In this document: positions 63,975 to 64,000 of the stretch, one piece after another
Layout of the letters: each line of letters starts with the position of its first letter
Numbering within the stretch: the stretch's first letter is position 1
Origin: Siphonodentalium dalli
Lineage: Eukaryota; Mollusca; Scaphopoda; Gadilida; Siphonodentaliidae
Direction: 5' to 3'
Assembly: GCA_032622095.1 (NCBI GenBank)
Contig: CP136064.1
Coordinates: 218,626,205-218,690,204 of the forward strand
DNA: 64,000 nt
Made by a program: the position numbers and the translations under genes
Notes under the pieces: generated by a model
The model's input: the letters and a program-made list of their open reading frames with translations, nothing else
What the model was told of the DNA's origin: nothing
Databases searched by the model: none

Positions 63975-64000
63975 ATTTATAGGGTCGTATCATTCCCTGC

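Overview
The window is animal (eukaryotic) genomic DNA: AT-rich, almost gene-free and packed with nested mobile elements. Split reading frames with intron-like gaps, LINE, LTR, MITE and Polinton-type elements, and the absence of bacterial-style operons all point this way. An aquatic invertebrate, perhaps a mollusc or another lophotrochozoan, fits best. That is inference from repeat style, not from a diagnostic gene. I see no intact host gene and no rRNA or tRNA gene.

Layout. Positions 1-13.7 kb hold dispersed repeats and decayed coding fragments: a THAP-like zinc finger piece (2.3-2.5 kb), a Crypton/KIAA1958-like fragment with exon-like blocks (4.4-5.7 kb), a LINE reverse transcriptase fragment joined to a TatD-type nuclease pseudogene (6.3-9.0 kb, minus strand), two tandem-repeat arrays (9.2-10.9 kb) and a decayed multicopy invertebrate protein (12.2-13.7 kb). 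Positions 13.7-17.3 kb hold dispersed repeats and one MITE.

Positions 17,311-29,733 are a 12.4-kb Polinton/Maverick-like element. Its terminal inverted arms are 3.2-3.5 kb long, and the central part carries a dead protein-primed DNA polymerase B, an unknown 231-residue protein, an A32/FtsK-like packaging ATPase and a small basic protein. The arms each carry an OTU-like gene, a small basic protein and two truncated genes. The integrase, protease and capsid genes expected of an autonomous Polinton are not seen.

The standout is expression architecture. Four gene types in the element end 19-22 nt after the stop codon in a 16-nt hairpin identical in form to the metazoan histone mRNA 3' stem-loop (GGCCCT-TTTC-AGGGCC, 5' flank AAAAC, 3' flank ACC or ACA), always in the sense orientation. 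One transcript end carries a second hairpin with a compensatory base-pair change. The same genes share an upstream motif (core CACAACGTCAGGAAA). The polymerase cluster and one other gene instead have TATA boxes and no hairpin. This suggests an S-phase-coupled, poly(A)-independent class of transcripts.

Positions 29.7-41.9 kb are repeats: a paralogous segment, an array of ~170-bp units, a Harbinger-type MITE, TTAA MITEs, and a 1.7-kb composite with CTCGAGATCTCGACA arrays at its ends. Positions 42.0-46.4 kb are a 5'-truncated LINE split by a 1.4-kb LTR retrotransposon (5-bp target duplication GAAAC, tRNA primer site) and by a 122-bp minisatellite insertion. Positions 46.9-49.2 kb are a paralogue of the Polinton insertion site without the Polinton. 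The rest, to 64 kb, is direct duplications, TTAA-flanked MITEs and a few unrecognised coding fragments.
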